DNA of 64,000 bases from Alistipes sp. (GTDB taxonomy: Bacteria; Bacteroidota; Bacteroidia; Bacteroidales; Rikenellaceae). Positions 30,094-38,752 of the stretch are shown in pieces. The notes below the pieces were generated by a model. It was not told where the DNA came from and ran no database searches. It saw only the letters and a program-made list of their open reading frames with translations. The DNA lies in contig JAFQCA010000006.1 in NCBI GenBank assembly GCA_017399485.1, positions 1 through 64,000 on the forward strand, read 5' to 3'. Position 1 is the first letter of the stretch; every line of letters starts with the position of its first letter. The position numbers and the translations under genes are program-made.

Positions 30094-30258
30094 AGTTTTC
30101 TTAATGTTTTATTTTTTACTTTTTTGTTTTCTGTTTTCTTGAGCCTCGCCCCTTAAAAGGTGGCCCCTAACCTATGAGACTTTTTGTCTCAACCGACACC
30201 ACGTAGGCATCGCAACTATTATTCACCCTGTCAAACACCCAAAAGGTGTAAGTCATAG
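30094..30258 (-). promoter_or_regulatory. Structured spacer between tRNA-Glu and rpsT
   Basis: Two perfect hairpins are visible: TGAGAC, loop TTTTT, GTCTCA (30175-30191) and ACACC, loop CAAAA, GGTGT (30236-30250). No gene fits. They could help process the tRNA 3' end or form an rpsT leader, since S20 regulates its own mRNA in other bacteria. Confidence 0.4.
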
Positions 30259-30330
30259 TAGTCCATAGGAGAGTCGAACTCCTCTTTCAAGAATGAAAAT
30301 CTTGCGTCCTAACCGATAGACGAATGGACC
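30259..30330 (-). tRNA. tRNA-Glu (TTC)
   Basis: Reading the minus strand, GGTCCAT opens the acceptor stem and pairs with ATGGACT, with a G-T pair at the end. The anticodon stem CAAGA/TCTTG encloses TTTTCAT, which gives anticodon TTC. The T arm AGGAG-TTCGACT-CTCCT is intact. No CCA is encoded. It has a strong promoter at 30375-30404 and rpsT follows downstream. Confidence 0.93.
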
Positions 30331-30374
30331 TTACCACTATCGTGCTTGCTTAGTACGTAGGCACTTTAGCGGTG

Positions 30375-30404
30375 CAAAGGTAATTAAAAAATCGCAAACT
30401 GCAA
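30375..30404 (-). promoter_or_regulatory. Promoter of tRNA-Glu
   Basis: The minus strand has a TTG (complement of 30402-30404), a 19-base spacer and the -7 element TACCTTTG (complement of 30375-30382). The 18 bases from -7 into the transcript are identical to those at the rpsF promoter. Confidence 0.75.
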
Positions 30405-30414
30405 CTTTTAGCAT

Positions 30415-30466
30415 AAAAAAAGTGATACAAACTTTGTTATATCAACGGTTTTGCATCACTTTTTTT
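30415..30466 (-). terminator. Terminator of adk
   Basis: AAGTGATACAAA and TTTTGCATCACTT pair, flanked by A and T runs on both sides. It is 55 bases past the adk stop and upstream of the tRNA promoter. Confidence 0.75.
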
Positions 30467-30520
30467 GATATTTTGTGTCTATACTCAACGCCTCTCGCTC
30501 CCAAAGGAGTGTATTATTCT

Positions 30521-31096
30521 CTATTTCTTAGAGTCGATAGCCTCGCAAATGCGGTCAAAGACCTCATCCATAGTACCTACGCCATCAACTGCAATATACT
30601 TATCCTGCTTGGCATAGTGCTCGGCAACCACCTCAGTCTGCTCACGATAAACAGCAATACGGTTGCGAATAACATCCTCCGAAGCGTCATCAGCACGGCC
30701 CGAATCCTTACCGCGCAACAAGATACGATTAACCAACTCCTGCTCGGGCACATCCATATATACCATAACATTTACACTCAAGCCATCTTCAGCCAAAATG
30801 CGGTCAAACTCCTCTGCCTGAGCCGTAGTACGAGGGAAACCGTCGAAGATATTGCCTACGGCATCCTTGTGCTCGGCCATATAGTTGCGAATCATACCGA
30901 TTACGATTGAATCGGGAGCCAACCGGCCTGACTCGATATAGCTCTGCATACTCTTACCCAATTCTGTACCTCTTGCAATCTCACCACGAATAACCTCACC
31001 TGTTGAGATGTGATTAATGTTGTACTTCTCCTTAATTCGCGCAGCCTGCGTACCCTTGCCGCAGCCGGGCGCTCCAAACAATATAATATTAAGCAT
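30521..31096 (-). CDS. adk: Adenylate kinase
   Basis: A 191-residue cytoplasmic enzyme that interconverts ATP plus AMP with two ADP. The P-loop GAPGCGKGTQ is at residues 8-17, the AMP-binding ISTGEVIRGEI near 30, DGFPRTTAQAEEFD near 85, and the LID begins after LLRGKDSGRADD. The LID is the short form without zinc cysteines. The length is normal for this type. A -7 match (TAATTTTG on the minus strand, 31129-31136) lies upstream. Confidence 0.95.
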   Translation of the reverse strand: MLNIILFGAPGCGKGTQAARIKEKYNINHISTGEVIRGEIARGTELGKSMQSYIESGRLAPDSIVIGMIRNYMAEHKDAVGNIFDGFPRTTAQAEEFDRILAEDGLSVNVMVYMDVPEQELVNRILLRGKDSGRADDASEDVIRNRIAVYREQTEVVAEHYAKQDKYIAVDGVGTMDEVFDRICEAIDSKK

Positions 31097-31224
31097 AATT
31101 GGTAGTAGTTTATTAACCTAACTGCCGTCAAAATTACAAAAAGTTAAAGAAAAAAGCGACTTTATACCGAACTATTTATAGCAGAAAATTGCCCAACTAA
31201 CTTTTTTTTGTACTTTTACTGAAA

Positions 31225-31248
31225 TTTACGGGTGTTATTTCCCGTAAA
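31225..31248 (+). repeat. Inverted repeat upstream of the lipoprotein gene
   Basis: TTTACGGG (31225-31232), an 8-base loop, then CCCGTAAA (31241-31248), a perfect 8-bp hairpin in the leader of the following gene. It has no T run, so it is not a typical terminator. Confidence 0.45.
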
Positions 31249-31315
31249 CCGCAGACAAACATATTAGAAGAAATAGCGTTGGTTTATTATACGCTTATTG
31301 ACCAAGAAGAAGATT

Positions 31316-31960
31316 ATGAGATTAAAAATATATTTTTGCGCCATAGCACTTGCGCTCATCTGCGCCTGTCACCGCGAGCAACCACCACAATACATTGCAG
31401 GCTTCATCAGCGAGGTCTCATTAGGCCAATATATCGTAATCGACAGTATGGGTAGTGGTTTTACAAAGCACTTCATCGTGGATGAGAATACACAGTATCA
31501 AGAGAGTGGACTAATCAATGGTAATGTTGCAGAGGTAATGTATATACCCACAGACGAAGAGCAAGCCCCCACTGCCGTCACCATCACCACAGATGACACA
31601 TACCCTAAGGTATTGGGCCGTTGGACAACTCTCGAAGGAGAAAGAATCCCCATCGACATCGAGTTACTCACGCGTGGAAGAATCAAGCAATACACACCTG
31701 AAGGAATTTTGGAATATACGTCGTGGCAACTATCGGCAAAAGAGGATACCATACGGCTTATAGGCAGATTATCGCTACCTCCCATCGCAGAGAAAGAGAA
31801 GAAAAAAGCCAAACCCGAAGATGAGGAGGAGGCTCAGCCCGCCCCACGTCGCGAACAAGCCTTTACGGCCACAGCCGTTGTAGGGACCGAAGGCGACATA
31901 CGCACACTGACACTTATAACGGACAAAGGCACAAAATCGACTCTATACAAAAGGGAATAA
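31316..31960 (+). CDS. Lipoprotein with NlpE/lipocalin-like features
   Basis: A 214-residue predicted lipoprotein. Signal MRLKIYFCAIALALICAC has the lipid-accepting cysteine at residue 18. Two small beta domains follow. The second (GRWTTLEGERIPIDIELL near 102) is lipocalin-like and recalls NlpE-type copper or surface sensors, but I could not confirm the family. The C-terminal third has a charged EKEKKKAKPEDEEEA linker. The ATG at 31316 gives a normal signal, while the upstream TTG at 31298 would add six odd residues. It converges on the DUF4838-like gene. Confidence 0.6.
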   Translation: MRLKIYFCAIALALICACHREQPPQYIAGFISEVSLGQYIVIDSMGSGFTKHFIVDENTQYQESGLINGNVAEVMYIPTDEEQAPTAVTITTDDTYPKVLGRWTTLEGERIPIDIELLTRGRIKQYTPEGILEYTSWQLSAKEDTIRLIGRLSLPPIAEKEKKKAKPEDEEEAQPAPRREQAFTATAVVGTEGDIRTLTLITDKGTKSTLYKRE

Positions 31961-31979
31961 CAGAAAAGAGTAGCGAGTG

Positions 31980-33038
31980 CTACTCTTTTCTATATCGGAA
32001 CAGCCCATTGCCGTAATCTTCGACAAAACTGACATCGCCATACATCTCATAATACTCGCCATCGGTGTACATCGCATAAGCCGTTATATGGCGAATCCCC
32101 AAATCCGCGTAGGTATCGATATCCTGCAAGAAGACATCCTTATGCCAAGGCAACTTCTTCGCAGGCTTGCTCCAACCGCTCACAAGCGACACATCGCACC
32201 AATACTCCAGCACCTGCGCCGTCTCAACGGGGAATACCGCCAAATTCTCCTTCAACACCTCCATATAACGTCCGTGAGTTAAGGTCTGACCGTCGCGAAC
32301 AGCCTCAGCCTCTCGCAAAGGTTTATCCCAGCGGCGATAGAATGGTGCAAATTCCAAGAATATACCCTCTTCCGGTTTGATTGTCGCAGGGGCCTCCAAC
32401 GTATTGTCATAACAGAGATGTGCCAGCAAAGCCTCTGGGTCCTTTTCGCGCAGCACCTTGATAATACGGTTCTCAAGAATCAAGGCCTGGTCACTATCGT
32501 TCAAATGCTTGCACTTATCACAGTGGCAACGCTTGCCGCCATCATCCAACCAATAGTAATAGCGGTGATTGGTAGGCACATCGCGCTCCGAGAGTTTTCG
32601 GGCATTCTCGGCTATAATCTCCAATGCCTCGGCTGACGAGGGGCAGCAATTTGAGTCCGCCACACGCTCACCTTGCTCGTTCTGGCGGAAATATTCGGGA
32701 TGCTCGGCAAAGAGCGAACGAGGCAGCAGAGCCGATGTCGCGTGCTCCTGATACTCCGTCTTGATACCCGCATCGGCGCAAGCCTGAAGGAAGGCCTTAT
32801 ATTCGGGAGTCTCCCTCTCCTGGCGGTGAGCGAAGATACTCAATGTATTGATATGCGACTTCTTGGCAAGTGCCAACCAATCCAAACGCTCAGGCTCCTT
32901 CACATCATTCCACCACAGCACAAGGCCACGCGTCTGAAAAAATGGAGTGTTCAGATATTGCCAATATCCGTAAGCGGCAAATCCCATAGCGATAAGAATC
33001 GCCACAGCACTACACAGAACCAACAATTTTCGCATCAT
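31980..33038 (-). CDS. Membrane-anchored DUF4838-like protein
   Basis: A 352-residue protein with a single N-terminal hydrophobic segment (about 4-25) and an extracytoplasmic TIM-barrel-like domain. The YYYWLDDGGKRCHCDKCKHLND stretch near residue 165 has the three-cysteine CxCxxC pattern I associate with DUF4838, a Bacteroidota-rich family thought to act on polysaccharides. Ser/Glu residues in FLEFAPFYRRW near 230 may be catalytic, but this is not established. No glycan-uptake genes are next to it. Monocistronic, converging on the lipoprotein gene. Confidence 0.65.
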   Translation of the reverse strand: MMRKLLVLCSAVAILIAMGFAAYGYWQYLNTPFFQTRGLVLWWNDVKEPERLDWLALAKKSHINTLSIFAHRQERETPEYKAFLQACADAGIKTEYQEHATSALLPRSLFAEHPEYFRQNEQGERVADSNCCPSSAEALEIIAENARKLSERDVPTNHRYYYWLDDGGKRCHCDKCKHLNDSDQALILENRIIKVLREKDPEALLAHLCYDNTLEAPATIKPEEGIFLEFAPFYRRWDKPLREAEAVRDGQTLTHGRYMEVLKENLAVFPVETAQVLEYWCDVSLVSGWSKPAKKLPWHKDVFLQDIDTYADLGIRHITAYAMYTDGEYYEMYGDVSFVEDYGNGLFRYRKE

Positions 33039-33093
33039 ATTTTCGTTTGTTTCGTTTTACAATTTCTACGCTTCATCTAAATCGTGCTCGGCA

Positions 33094-34125
33094 CTACTCC
33101 TTAAAGCCCTGCGCACGCAGGCGGATGTCGCTACCATCGGGGGTCACCAGATAGGCTCCCGTAGTCTCGCGCGTTATGTGGCCAATAACATCCACCACGC
33201 CCAAACGCATAACCTGCTCCTGCATAGCAAGCGGAACGGTAAACATCAGTTCATAATCCTCGCCGCCATTCAACGCTGCCACAACAGGGTCAATATGCAT
33301 CTCCTCAGCCAGCGCCGTCGTCTGCTTGGCAATAGGAATACGGTCAAGGTAGATTCGCGCACCACACTTCGAGGATTTACAAATCTGCAACACCTCACTC
33401 GCCAAACCATCCGAGAGGTCTATCATCGACGTCGGCACAATCTTCTCTTCGGCCAAAATATCTATTATATCTTTACGCGCACGCGGTTTGAGATAGCGTT
33501 GCAACAGATACTCGTAGCCCTTAAACTGCGGCTCGGGATTATCCACATCGCGCAAAACACGCTTCTCGCGCTCCAACAACTGCAGGCCCATATATGCCGC
33601 ACCCAGATTACCCGTTATACAGATAAGGTCATTGAATTGTGCACCGCTACGATAACTCACCTCCTTGCGTTTGGCACGACCTATGGCTGTGATATTAATC
33701 ACAAGGCCCGTCATCGAGGCCGATGTATCGCCACCTACCATATCAACCCCCATCTCATTGCAAGCAAACTCAATGCCCTCATAGAGGTCCTTCAAAGCCT
33801 CCACCGACATCTTTGACGATACACCAAGCGAAATCATCACCTGCTCGGGGCGGGCATTCATAGCCAGCACGTCGCTCACGCCCACAACAACGGCTTTATA
33901 TCCGAGATGTTTCAAAGGGAAGTAGGTCAAATCGAAATCTACACCCTCGAGCAGTGAATCCGTCGTTACGACCATCACATCATCGCGGCCTGCCTTAATC
34001 ACGGCAGCGTCGTCGCCCACACCTCGTAATGTAGTCTTACATTTTGACTCAAAACCCACTGTGAGGCTATCTATTAATCCGAACTCGCCCAACTCGGCTA
34101 TTTCGGTACGTTTTCTCTCGCTCAT
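33094..34125 (-). CDS. thiL: Thiamine-monophosphate kinase
   Basis: A 343-residue PurM-superfamily enzyme that phosphorylates thiamine monophosphate to the active cofactor thiamine diphosphate. The N-terminal GDDAAVI (near 38) binds metal and nucleotide, VVGVSDVLAMNARP near 75 and MVGGDTSAS near 123 are typical, and DLSDGLASE near 220 and LNGGEDYEL near 265 close the active site. A -7 element (TACCTTTG on the minus strand, 34142-34149) lies 17 bases upstream of the start. No other thiamine genes are nearby. Confidence 0.94.
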   Translation of the reverse strand: MSERKRTEIAELGEFGLIDSLTVGFESKCKTTLRGVGDDAAVIKAGRDDVMVVTTDSLLEGVDFDLTYFPLKHLGYKAVVVGVSDVLAMNARPEQVMISLGVSSKMSVEALKDLYEGIEFACNEMGVDMVGGDTSASMTGLVINITAIGRAKRKEVSYRSGAQFNDLICITGNLGAAYMGLQLLEREKRVLRDVDNPEPQFKGYEYLLQRYLKPRARKDIIDILAEEKIVPTSMIDLSDGLASEVLQICKSSKCGARIYLDRIPIAKQTTALAEEMHIDPVVAALNGGEDYELMFTVPLAMQEQVMRLGVVDVIGHITRETTGAYLVTPDGSDIRLRAQGFKE

Positions 34126-34141
34126 AGAATTAATATTTTTA

Positions 34142-34149
34142 CAAAGGTA
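34142..34149 (-). promoter_or_regulatory. -7 element for thiL
   Basis: The minus strand reads TACCTTTG, 17 bases before the thiL ATG, so the mRNA leader would be very short. Confidence 0.55.
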
Positions 34150-34272
34150 ATGATAAATTCAAAATTGTTGCTCCGAATAGCACAAATTCGCATACAGCAC
34201 AATCGAAAAACATATAATATCATTTTTTTTCGAATAGAGTTTCGTCCTTTTTGTTAATTTTACGTCATATAG

Positions 34273-34288
34273 TCAAACGTGCGTTTGA
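34273..34288. promoter_or_regulatory. Palindrome upstream of the sigma/anti-sigma pair
   Basis: TCAAACG-TG-CGTTTGA is a perfect 7-bp palindrome with a two-base centre, 19 bases before the sigma start. Position and symmetry suit an operator. A hairpin in the leader is the alternative. Confidence 0.45.
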
Positions 34289-34306
34289 ATTATAAACATT
34301 TTTAAT

Positions 34307-34800
34307 ATGAAACTAAATTCAGGAACTAATATCAAACAACTATCCCGATGGATAGATGAGTGGCAGGAGCAACTCTTTCGCTATGCATACTTTAGGCTTG
34401 GGAATAGGAGCGATGCCGAGGATGTTGTACAAGATGCATTTTTGAAGGTTGCGTCAACGACCTCTGCCATTGCCAACCCTAAGGCTTATCTATTCCGCAT
34501 TGTGGCGAATGGTTGCGTAGATTCTCTTCGACACAAATCGCGCTTAAAACCGCTGGAGGAGAGAGAGCATCAGCCACAATACCATCCCACAGCGAAGAGA
34601 TGGAGGCCGAAGAGGAGTTTCGACGCATCGAGAGACTATTATCGCATTTGTCAGAGGCTCAAACCGAAGTGATTCGACTGCATATACACGCAGGATTGAA
34701 ATTCACCGAGATAGCCGAGATGCTCGAAGAGCCCGTAACAACAATCAAAAGCCGATTCGCAAGCGGCATAGAGAAATTAAGACAACAATTTATCAATTAA
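34307..34800 (+). pseudogene. ECF sigma factor broken by a frameshift in a GA tract
   Basis: The first 85 codons give region 2 of an ECF sigma factor (YFRLGNRSDAEDVVQDAFLK, then AYLFRIVANGCVDSLRHKSR). Region 4 (LSEAQTEVIRLHIHAGLKFTEIAEML, then TIKSRFASGIEKLRQQF) continues in another frame up to 34800. The frames meet at (GA)4G, 34559-34567. Removing one GA would join them into a normal protein of about 164 residues (...KPLEERASATIPSHSEEM...). As written, frame one runs to 34672 with a nonsense tail. This may be a real mutation, a length-variable tract, or a sequencing error. The anti-sigma gene starts 12 bases after the region 4 stop. Confidence 0.8.
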
Positions 34801-34811
34801 CGTAACCGACT

Positions 34812-36047
34812 ATGAAAACACAAGAATATCACAATCACGAAGAGCAGATTATCGATATGCTTACCCCAAAGGTAGAGGTTAAGCCTTCGGCTGATTTACG
34901 AGAGAGAATACTCAATGCCGCAGCACAGCAAGCAACCACCAAATCTCGAAAGAGCAGACTGACTTATTGGATTGGCGCTGCCACATCTATGGCTGCCGTA
35001 GTAGCGATTGCTATTACCTTTATGCTCAACACCCCCGCCTATGCTGCACGCAAATATTTCTCAACTGCGATAATTGCGGCACAAGAGGCAAAGACATTGA
35101 TAATGAAGTTAAGCGTACGCACCGCACCCGACGAGCCTATAGATTACATTAGCCCCTCGCTTGATTTTATTCTCGCAACCGTCAAGGTAATATACGGCGA
35201 GCCAATGTTGTGGAGCATAGAGAAAAAGGATGGCCGCAAAATATTATATAAAGGAGCAGACGCCGCTGGTGATTATATATATCAGTGGATTGGTGGCAAA
35301 GATGGGCGCACGGGATGGAGGTTCAACCTCAATGGATACTCTACCGACGAATTAGAGGCAATACTCGACCCGCGCATCTTGCTCGAAGCCGAGCGTCGTA
35401 CCGCCACAAGAAACAAGGGCACAGATTATGAAGTCTTAGACTTGGGAGAATTGGTTATCATAAGAGTATCAACAACGGCTCAAGGCGACTACTCAAAGAG
35501 CGATTATATGCTCAACACCTCGCTTGCCGAGGCAAACACCATCCGCGAATACTCGTTCTCAAAGCAGACGGGGCTGCTATGGAAGATGCGCATTATCATT
35601 CCAAACGACAAACAACCCATAACTATCGTTGAGAGTGAGAGCATCGAATACAACCAGCCTTTGAGCGTTGATGATTTATATGACAAAGAGCAATTTAGCA
35701 ATATCACTTTTAACAACGTATATTTCGAACAAGGGCAATCGTCACCCCTTACAGGCATTACAGCCGAAGAGGCCGCAAAGATTATCTTAGAGGCTATGGG
35801 TAGTTGGGACAATGAGATTCTTGACACTGCAATGTACTACTACAAAGGCGACTTAATGACGCAAATAGAGAGCAAATACAAAGGATTGCAGGTGCAATCT
35901 ATCGGGAAATCGTTCAAATCGGGATTGTATGCAGGTCGTTTTGTCAAATGTAAGGTAGTGCTTGCCGACGGCACGAAAGAGAATTTAACGCTGGCTCTGC
36001 GCAATGACAACAAACATAAGGTGTGGTTATTGGATGGAGGTATTTAA
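34812..36047 (+). CDS. Putative membrane anti-sigma factor
   Basis: A 411-residue protein. The short cytoplasmic N-terminus (about 1-52, VKPSADLRERILNAAA) is like the sigma-binding part of anti-sigma factors, and one transmembrane helix follows (about 54-75). The large extracytoplasmic domain recalls the LolA/outer-membrane-lipoprotein-sorting fold seen in Bacteroidota sensors. No zinc-binding HxxxCxxC motif is present. Its place right after a sigma gene supports the assignment, and the trigger is unknown. A terminator follows at 36073-36106. Confidence 0.7.
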   Translation: MKTQEYHNHEEQIIDMLTPKVEVKPSADLRERILNAAAQQATTKSRKSRLTYWIGAATSMAAVVAIAITFMLNTPAYAARKYFSTAIIAAQEAKTLIMKLSVRTAPDEPIDYISPSLDFILATVKVIYGEPMLWSIEKKDGRKILYKGADAAGDYIYQWIGGKDGRTGWRFNLNGYSTDELEAILDPRILLEAERRTATRNKGTDYEVLDLGELVIIRVSTTAQGDYSKSDYMLNTSLAEANTIREYSFSKQTGLLWKMRIIIPNDKQPITIVESESIEYNQPLSVDDLYDKEQFSNITFNNVYFEQGQSSPLTGITAEEAAKIILEAMGSWDNEILDTAMYYYKGDLMTQIESKYKGLQVQSIGKSFKSGLYAGRFVKCKVVLADGTKENLTLALRNDNKHKVWLLDGGI

Positions 36048-36072
36048 TTCTCTATCGAATAGTCAAAACGCA

Positions 36073-36106
36073 AACGAGAGGGCCAAATTTGGTCCTCTCG
36101 TTAGTT
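36073..36106 (+). terminator. Terminator of the sigma/anti-sigma unit
   Basis: AACGAGAGG (36073-36081) pairs with CCTCTCGTT (36094-36102), with a short GCC/GGT extension inside, then AGTTTTG. Confidence 0.7.
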
Positions 36107-36111
36107 TTGTG

Positions 36112-36155
36112 TCATTACGAATAAGCGTAACGCCTGCGGTAATCTTCCACGTTTA
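36112..36155. mobile_element. Partial copy of the MITE-like element
   Basis: Starts GTCATTACGAATAAGCGTA and matches the left end of the element at 181-275 at most positions through TAATCTTCC. The right half is lost. The copy supports dispersal of this element in the genome. Confidence 0.5.
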
Positions 36156-36169
36156 GGTTATTCAGAACA

Positions 36170-37525
36170 TTATTCACACTCAACTTTAATGCTATATGGT
36201 ACGCCGTTCAGCACATCTATGCGACCACTATACTCCGTTCCATACTCTCCTTCGGTGGCAATCACCGTAGTCTCACAAAATACCGATACATACCACTCGC
36301 CCGACTTGGGATTATCTATCGCAAGCGACTTCTTGCAACCTTGCGATACAACCTTTAGTGTCGTATTGTCGTGATAAGCCATTTCACCCCGCTTGGCGCA
36401 GAGCGTTAGGTCGAACTTATCTTCACCCTTATATCCATCGAGCGATATCACAACCCGCTTACACCCCTTGGGGATATTCACAACAAAGTGATGGTACTGC
36501 CTATCTCCGATACGTGTATGCGCAGGGTCGTTATCTTCGGTACGCTTATTCATCTCACGCTCCTGCCCCAATTCGAGGCTGCTTTTAGGTTCTGGCGTAC
36601 CATTGCCCTCCAAAGCATACAACACCATCGCCGACATATAATCCAATCTCTCGCCTTTGGTTATACCCTCAGGGTGCGAGCCTGTCACAACGACACGACC
36701 ACTCTGCTCATTATGCTTATAGCCCCAAGTTCCGACTCTGCCGTTAATATGCACTTTGTCGGTATCCTCAAATACATAACGCGAGAGCGCTACTGTACCA
36801 GCAGGTACAATACCATTCTTCTCGTTATAGACATAGCAGCCGTTATTATGATAGATGCTATCGACCACCATATCACCTCCAAAGTCAAAGTAGCGCAATA
36901 ACGGAGAGCCCTTCTCGATAGTCATCGCAGTACGGCTATCGCTCAAGGCTGTACTACGAGTTGTTCCGGGCCATAGATTAAGATAACAATCAACGTGGGC
37001 TATTGATAGGTCTTTGCTACTTATAGCGCCTTTAGATGCTATAAATGCTCCCGCGCACGAGCCGACATACGAGCCTCCATTGGCCAGATATTGACGCATA
37101 GTAGTACGACCATCCACCGTCAACGAGGCACCGTGACGCGCTGCACCGCCTCCGTTAAAATAGACCATTCTAAAACGAGGCTCACCATCGGGATATAGCA
37201 ACGGACCATTGGTATCATCATAATAACCAGCAAAAATCTGCTTTTGTAACAGCGTATCCTTCTTTGTCATCTTAGCCGTGGGCGCTGTGGCAAAATACTC
37301 CAGCGTGAGGCCCAACGAGCGCGTAGAGGGCAATGTACGACGCGACGAGAGATTTATACCTCCGTTCATAAATACATCTTTATAATAGCCTCGTCCGTTT
37401 GCTACAACCTCTCGGCGAGCCCGTTCTCTCCTATCAGCCTTTTTATTACGACCAGCCTGCACCTCCAGCGGCATTGCCATCGCCACGCACAGCCCAATCA
37501 AAATTGCAGTTATAATTCTTTTCAT
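36170..37525 (-). CDS. Secreted glutamine-amidotransferase-like protein (BPL-N type) with a C-terminal beta domain
   Basis: A 451-residue exported protein (signal 1-24, ending VQAGR). Residues about 45-310 form a class I amidotransferase-like fold of the biotin-protein-ligase N-terminal type: MVYFNGGGAARHG near 120 and the nucleophile elbow GSCAGAFIAS near 157. Candidate acid/base residues are in TGSHPEG near 283. Residues about 340-451 look like a PPC-type beta sandwich. Such amidotransferase-like domains with a signal peptide have no clear assigned substrate. A -7 element (complement of 37551-37558, TATCTTTG) lies 26 bases upstream. Confidence 0.75.
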   Translation of the reverse strand: MKRIITAILIGLCVAMAMPLEVQAGRNKKADRRERARREVVANGRGYYKDVFMNGGINLSSRRTLPSTRSLGLTLEYFATAPTAKMTKKDTLLQKQIFAGYYDDTNGPLLYPDGEPRFRMVYFNGGGAARHGASLTVDGRTTMRQYLANGGSYVGSCAGAFIASKGAISSKDLSIAHVDCYLNLWPGTTRSTALSDSRTAMTIEKGSPLLRYFDFGGDMVVDSIYHNNGCYVYNEKNGIVPAGTVALSRYVFEDTDKVHINGRVGTWGYKHNEQSGRVVVTGSHPEGITKGERLDYMSAMVLYALEGNGTPEPKSSLELGQEREMNKRTEDNDPAHTRIGDRQYHHFVVNIPKGCKRVVISLDGYKGEDKFDLTLCAKRGEMAYHDNTTLKVVSQGCKKSLAIDNPKSGEWYVSVFCETTVIATEGEYGTEYSGRIDVLNGVPYSIKVECE

Positions 37526-37550
37526 AGCATATTGCTTTTTATCATACTAC

Positions 37551-37558
37551 AAAGATAT
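37551..37558 (-). promoter_or_regulatory. -7 element for the secreted amidotransferase-like gene
   Basis: The minus strand reads TATCTTTG. It sits directly next to the rplI terminator, so this gene appears to be transcribed independently of the ribosomal operon. Confidence 0.5.
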
Positions 37559-37568
37559 GAGTTTTCAA

Positions 37569-37604
37569 CAAAAAAAGCAGATTCCTCTTTCGAGAAATCT
37601 GCTT
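37569..37604 (-). terminator. Rho-independent terminator of rpsF-rpsR-rplI
   Basis: AAGCAGATT (37575-37583) pairs with AATCTGCTT (37596-37604), with a T run on the minus strand. It lies 23 bases past rplI. Confidence 0.85.
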
Positions 37605-37626
37605 AAACATATTTTTGCAGGTTATA

Positions 37627-38064
37627 TTACTCAGCAACTACTGACAATGCAACAGTAGCCTTAACCTCGCGGTGCAACTTAACCTCGGCAGTGTACTCAC
37701 CTACAGTCTTGATAGACTCAACAGTGATAGCCTTGCGGTCAACTACAACCTCCTTAGCGGCCAAAGCCTCTGCTACGTCAGCAGATGTTACAGCACCGAA
37801 AATCTTACCCTCCTCAGCCTTAACTGTAATAACCAAAGGCAAGTTAGCAATCTTCTCAGCCAAAGCCTGTGCATCAGCCAAAATCTTAGCGTCCTTGTGA
37901 GCGCGCTGGCGCAAGTTCTCAGCCAAAACCTTCTTAGCAGATGCAGTAGCAGCCTTTGCAAAACCCTGAGGAATCAAGTAATTGTTTGCGTAACCGGGCT
38001 TTACATTAACGATATCGTTAGCATAACCCAAGTTCTCTACGTCTTTAATAAGAATAACTTCCAT
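37627..38064 (-). CDS. rplI: 50S ribosomal protein L9
   Basis: A 145-residue large-subunit protein. The N-terminal domain (MEVILIKDVENLGYANDIVNVKPGYANNYLIPQGFA) binds 23S rRNA and is joined by a long helix to the C-terminal domain (GKIFGAVTSADVAEAL). Last gene of rpsF-rpsR-rplI, 19 bases after rpsR, with a terminator following. Confidence 0.96.
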   Translation of the reverse strand: MEVILIKDVENLGYANDIVNVKPGYANNYLIPQGFAKAATASAKKVLAENLRQRAHKDAKILADAQALAEKIANLPLVITVKAEEGKIFGAVTSADVAEALAAKEVVVDRKAITVESIKTVGEYTAEVKLHREVKATVALSVVAE

Positions 38065-38083
38065 ATTGCTCTCCTCCTCTTAA

Positions 38084-38362
38084 TTATTTCATACAATCTG
38101 TTACGAACGGCAGAATAGCCAAGTGACGAGCACGCTTAACAGCCTGAGCCACCTTCTTCTGGAACTTCTGTGATGTACCGGTCAAACGACGAGGCAAAAT
38201 CTTACCCTGCTCGTTGAGGAACTTCTTCAAGAACTCACCGTCCTTATAATCTACGTACTTGATGCCCAACTTCTTGAAGCGGCAGTACTTCTTCTTCTTT
38301 ACATCTACTGATACGGGATTGAGATAACGAATCTCGCCACCCTTTACATTCTCCTGTGCCAT
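38084..38362 (-). CDS. rpsR: 30S ribosomal protein S18
   Basis: A 92-residue basic protein that pairs with S6 on the small subunit platform. The [15 protein letters not shown] and [33 protein letters not shown] stretches are the family signature. The single cysteine is present without a zinc ribbon. It starts three bases after the rpsF stop. Confidence 0.96.
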   Translation of the reverse strand: MAQENVKGGEIRYLNPVSVDVKKKKYCRFKKLGIKYVDYKDGEFLKKFLNEQGKILPRRLTGTSQKFQKKVAQAVKRARHLAILPFVTDCMK

Positions 38363-38365
38363 AGT

Positions 38366-38713
38366 TTACTCCTCCTGTGATTTGTTAGCAAGTTTAGCAC
38401 GACGCTTTGCAGAGTACTCTACAGCGAACTTGTCCTGCTTGAAAGTTAAGAAACGAATAATGCGCTCGTCGCGGCGATAGCCGGTCTCGAGTTTCTCGAT
38501 AAGTGTACCCTCACCCTCGAACTCTACAAGGAAGTAGAAACCGGTAGTCTTCTTCTGAATAGGATATGCAAGCTTCTTCAAGCCCCAGTTCTCCACATTC
38601 ACGATTTGACCGCCGTTCTCGGTGATGATGCCCTGGAATTTGTCAGCAACCTCCTTTACCTGTGCCTCTGAAAGGACGGGAGTGACAATGAAAACGGTTT
38701 CGTAATTGTTCAT
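38366..38713 (-). CDS. rpsF: 30S ribosomal protein S6
   Basis: A 115-residue small-subunit protein that forms a dimer with S18. It opens [18 protein letters not shown], carries [25 protein letters not shown], and ends with a lysine-rich tail. First gene of the operon with rpsR and rplI. The promoter is at 38753-38782. I found no clear S6:S18-binding leader motif, although the leader is short and begins with GCTAAATAGC, which can fold on itself. Confidence 0.96.
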   Translation of the reverse strand: MNNYETVFIVTPVLSEAQVKEVADKFQGIITENGGQIVNVENWGLKKLAYPIQKKTTGFYFLVEFEGEGTLIEKLETGYRRDERIIRFLTFKQDKFAVEYSAKRRAKLANKSQEE

Positions 38714-38752
38714 AATTGTTTTAATTAAATGTTTTTATGCTATTTAGCGGTG

